Shown here: positions 62,777 to 64,000 of the stretch, one piece after another
How the letters are laid out: each line of letters begins with the position of its first letter
Position numbering within the stretch: the stretch's first letter is position 1
Assembly (NCBI GenBank): GCA_900545545.1
Contig: UQZO01000001.1
Coordinates: forward strand, 310,001 to 374,000
Direction: 5' to 3'
Source of the DNA: an uncultured Subdoligranulum sp.
GTDB lineage: Bacteria > Bacillota > Clostridia > Oscillospirales > Ruminococcaceae
Length of the DNA: 64,000 nucleotides
Translations under genes and position numbers: made by a program
The notes under the pieces: model-generated
Database searches by the model: none
What the model saw: the letters and a program-made list of their open reading frames with translations, nothing else
Told to the model about the DNA's origin: nothing

Positions 62777-64000
62777 ATGAACCTGATTTCCTGTGAAAAG
62801 CTCGAAAAGAGCATGGTTGAACTGCAGTTCTCTATCGATGCGGAGACCTTCAAATCCGCTGTCGGTGCCGCTTTCAAGCGTGAGGGCAAGAAGTATACCG
62901 TTCCCGGCTTCCGCAAGGGCCATGCGCCGCGTGCGATGATCGAGAAGATGTACGGCAAGGATCTGTTCCAGTACGACGCCATCAACGATCTGTTCCCCGA
63001 GAATTACGAGGCTGCCGTCAAGGCTGCCGGCATCGAGGTTGTCGGTGGTCCGGCTCCCGAAGTGGTTTCCATGTCGGAAGAAGAGGGCGCTGTGCTGAAG
63101 GTTAAGGTTGCCGTCAAGCCCGAAGTTGAACTGGGCGACTATGTCGGTTTAACCGTTACCAAAGATGTCAAGACTGTGGACGAGGCGGATGTTGACGCCG
63201 AGATCAAGCGCATGCAGGACCGCAACGGCCGTCTGCTGACCCGTGACGGCGAGGCTCAGAACGGCGACACTGCCACCATCGACTTCGAGGGCTTTGTCGA
63301 CGGCAAGGCCTTCGAGGGCGGCAAGGCTGAGCACTACGCTCTGGTCCTGGGCAGCGGTTCCTTCATCCCCGGCTTCGAGGAGCAGGTTGTCGGCCACAAG
63401 GCTGGCGACGAGTTCGACGTCAACGTCAAGTTCCCTGAGGAATACCAGGCTGAGGAACTGGCCGGCAAGGACGCCACCTTCAAGATCAAGCTGCACGAAG
63501 TTCAGTACAAGGAGCTGCCGGAGCTGGACGACGATTTCGCCAAGGACGTCAGCGAGTACGACACCCTCGATGAGCTGAAGGATTCCATCCGCAAGGGCAT
63601 TGCTGCCAACCACGAGAAGCAGGCCGAGCAGAAGATGGAGAACGATCTGATCGATCAGGTCGTCAGCAACATGAAGGCCGAAATCCCCGATGCCATGATC
63701 GAGGGCCGCATGGACGAGCTGGTACAGGACTTCCAGTACCGCATCTCTCAGCAGGGCCTCAAGCTGGAGCAGTACCTGCAGTATATGGGCATGACCAAGG
63801 AACAGTTCAAGGAGCAGTTCCGTGAGCAGGCCGACAAGCAGGTCAAGATGCGCCTGGCGATGGAAGCCATCGTTGCCAAGGAGAACATCGAGGCTACCGA
63901 GGAAGAGTTCGAAGCCGAGGTTAAGCGCATTGCCGATGCTTACCAGATGGAAGTCGACAAGGTGAAGAGCCTGGTGGACGCTGCTGCCGTCAAGAAGGAT
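62777..64000 (+). CDS. tig: Trigger factor, partial (3' end outside window)
   Basis: 408 codons are visible with no stop before the window edge; usual length is about 425-460. Trigger factor is the ribosome-bound chaperone and peptidyl-prolyl isomerase. The ribosome-binding signature is GFRKGHAP (about 43-50). The FKBP domain covers about 155-245 (GDTATIDFEGFVDGKAFEGG, FIPGFEEQVVG), and the helical SurA-like chaperone domain follows. The ATG at 62777 has GGAGG 9 bases upstream. Clp-family genes often follow in Firmicutes, but that part is not visible. Confidence 0.97.
   Translation, partial: MNLISCEKLEKSMVELQFSIDAETFKSAVGAAFKREGKKYTVPGFRKGHAPRAMIEKMYGKDLFQYDAINDLFPENYEAAVKAAGIEVVGGPAPEVVSMSEEEGAVLKVKVAVKPEVELGDYVGLTVTKDVKTVDEADVDAEIKRMQDRNGRLLTRDGEAQNGDTATIDFEGFVDGKAFEGGKAEHYALVLGSGSFIPGFEEQVVGHKAGDEFDVNVKFPEEYQAEELAGKDATFKIKLHEVQYKELPELDDDFAKDVSEYDTLDELKDSIRKGIAANHEKQAEQKMENDLIDQVVSNMKAEIPDAMIEGRMDELVQDFQYRISQQGLKLEQYLQYMGMTKEQFKEQFREQADKQVKMRLAMEAIVAKENIEATEEEFEAEVKRIADAYQMEVDKVKSLVDAAAVKKD

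Overview
The window looks like a chromosomal segment from a high-GC member of the Clostridia, most likely an Oscillospiraceae (Ruminococcaceae) gut bacterium near Gemmiger, Subdoligranulum or Faecalibacterium. The evidence is Firmicutes gene order (tilS-hpt-ftsH; miaB-ymcA-like-mutS-mutL-miaA; sepF-ylmH-divIVA-ileS-lspA-rluD; hprK-murB-rapZ-whiA-dnaE-pfkA; rplS-lepB-rbgA-rnhB-yraN), strong AGGAGG ribosome-binding sites, many TTG starts and Gram-positive-type proteins (HprK, SepF, DivIVA, RapZ, WhiA). The genus is inference. Every gene but one (an RluA-type pseudouridine synthase) is on the + strand. No rRNA, tRNA, IS element, prophage or CRISPR array was seen, and no gene-free stretch exceeds 300 bases.

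Layout. 1-5.6 kb: end of dnaB, then tilS, hpt, ftsH and an unrecognised tail-anchored zinc-ribbon protein, closed by a perfect palindromic terminator. 5.7-12.6 kb: rluA-like (minus strand) and radC from overlapping divergent promoters, then uvrB-uvrA. 12.7-21.5 kb: miaB, a YlbF/YmcA-type protein with a cysteine tail, mutS, mutL, miaA and an HlyD-like protein. 21.5-29.6 kb: division and translation block sepF-ylmH-divIVA-ileS, then lspA-rluD-HAD hydrolase-PTS IIA. 29.7-32.7 kb: a three-gene TrpXYZ-like ABC importer behind a possible structured leader. 32.7-37.2 kb: a membrane-anchored SGNH-like protein with damaged catalytic motifs, a YjjG-type nucleotidase and an ABC-F ATPase.

37.3-47.1 kb is the one clearly accessory block. 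It is an eight-gene surface-glycan cassette (DUF4422 glycosyltransferase, two GT2 enzymes, a HAD/COG5610 protein, an SDR epimerase, two RgpF-type proteins and an acyltransferase 3) with its own promoter and terminator. It lacks sugar-nucleotide synthesis, polymerase and exporter genes, so it probably extends or decorates a polymer made elsewhere. Its last gene appears to start at ATT.

47.1-57.3 kb: hprK, a PHP phosphatase, a ROK glucokinase, murB, rapZ, whiA, dnaE and pfkA, linking carbon control, cell-wall precursor synthesis and replication; the usual yvcK between rapZ and whiA is absent. 57.4-62.6 kb: rplS behind a four-hairpin leader, lepB, rbgA, rnhB, yraN, thrC and a metallophosphoesterase. 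The window ends inside tig. Most of the sequence is conserved core genome. The best candidates for something little described are the ftsH-linked tail-anchored protein, the glycan cassette with its module-losing RgpF paralogue, and the ABC-importer leader.
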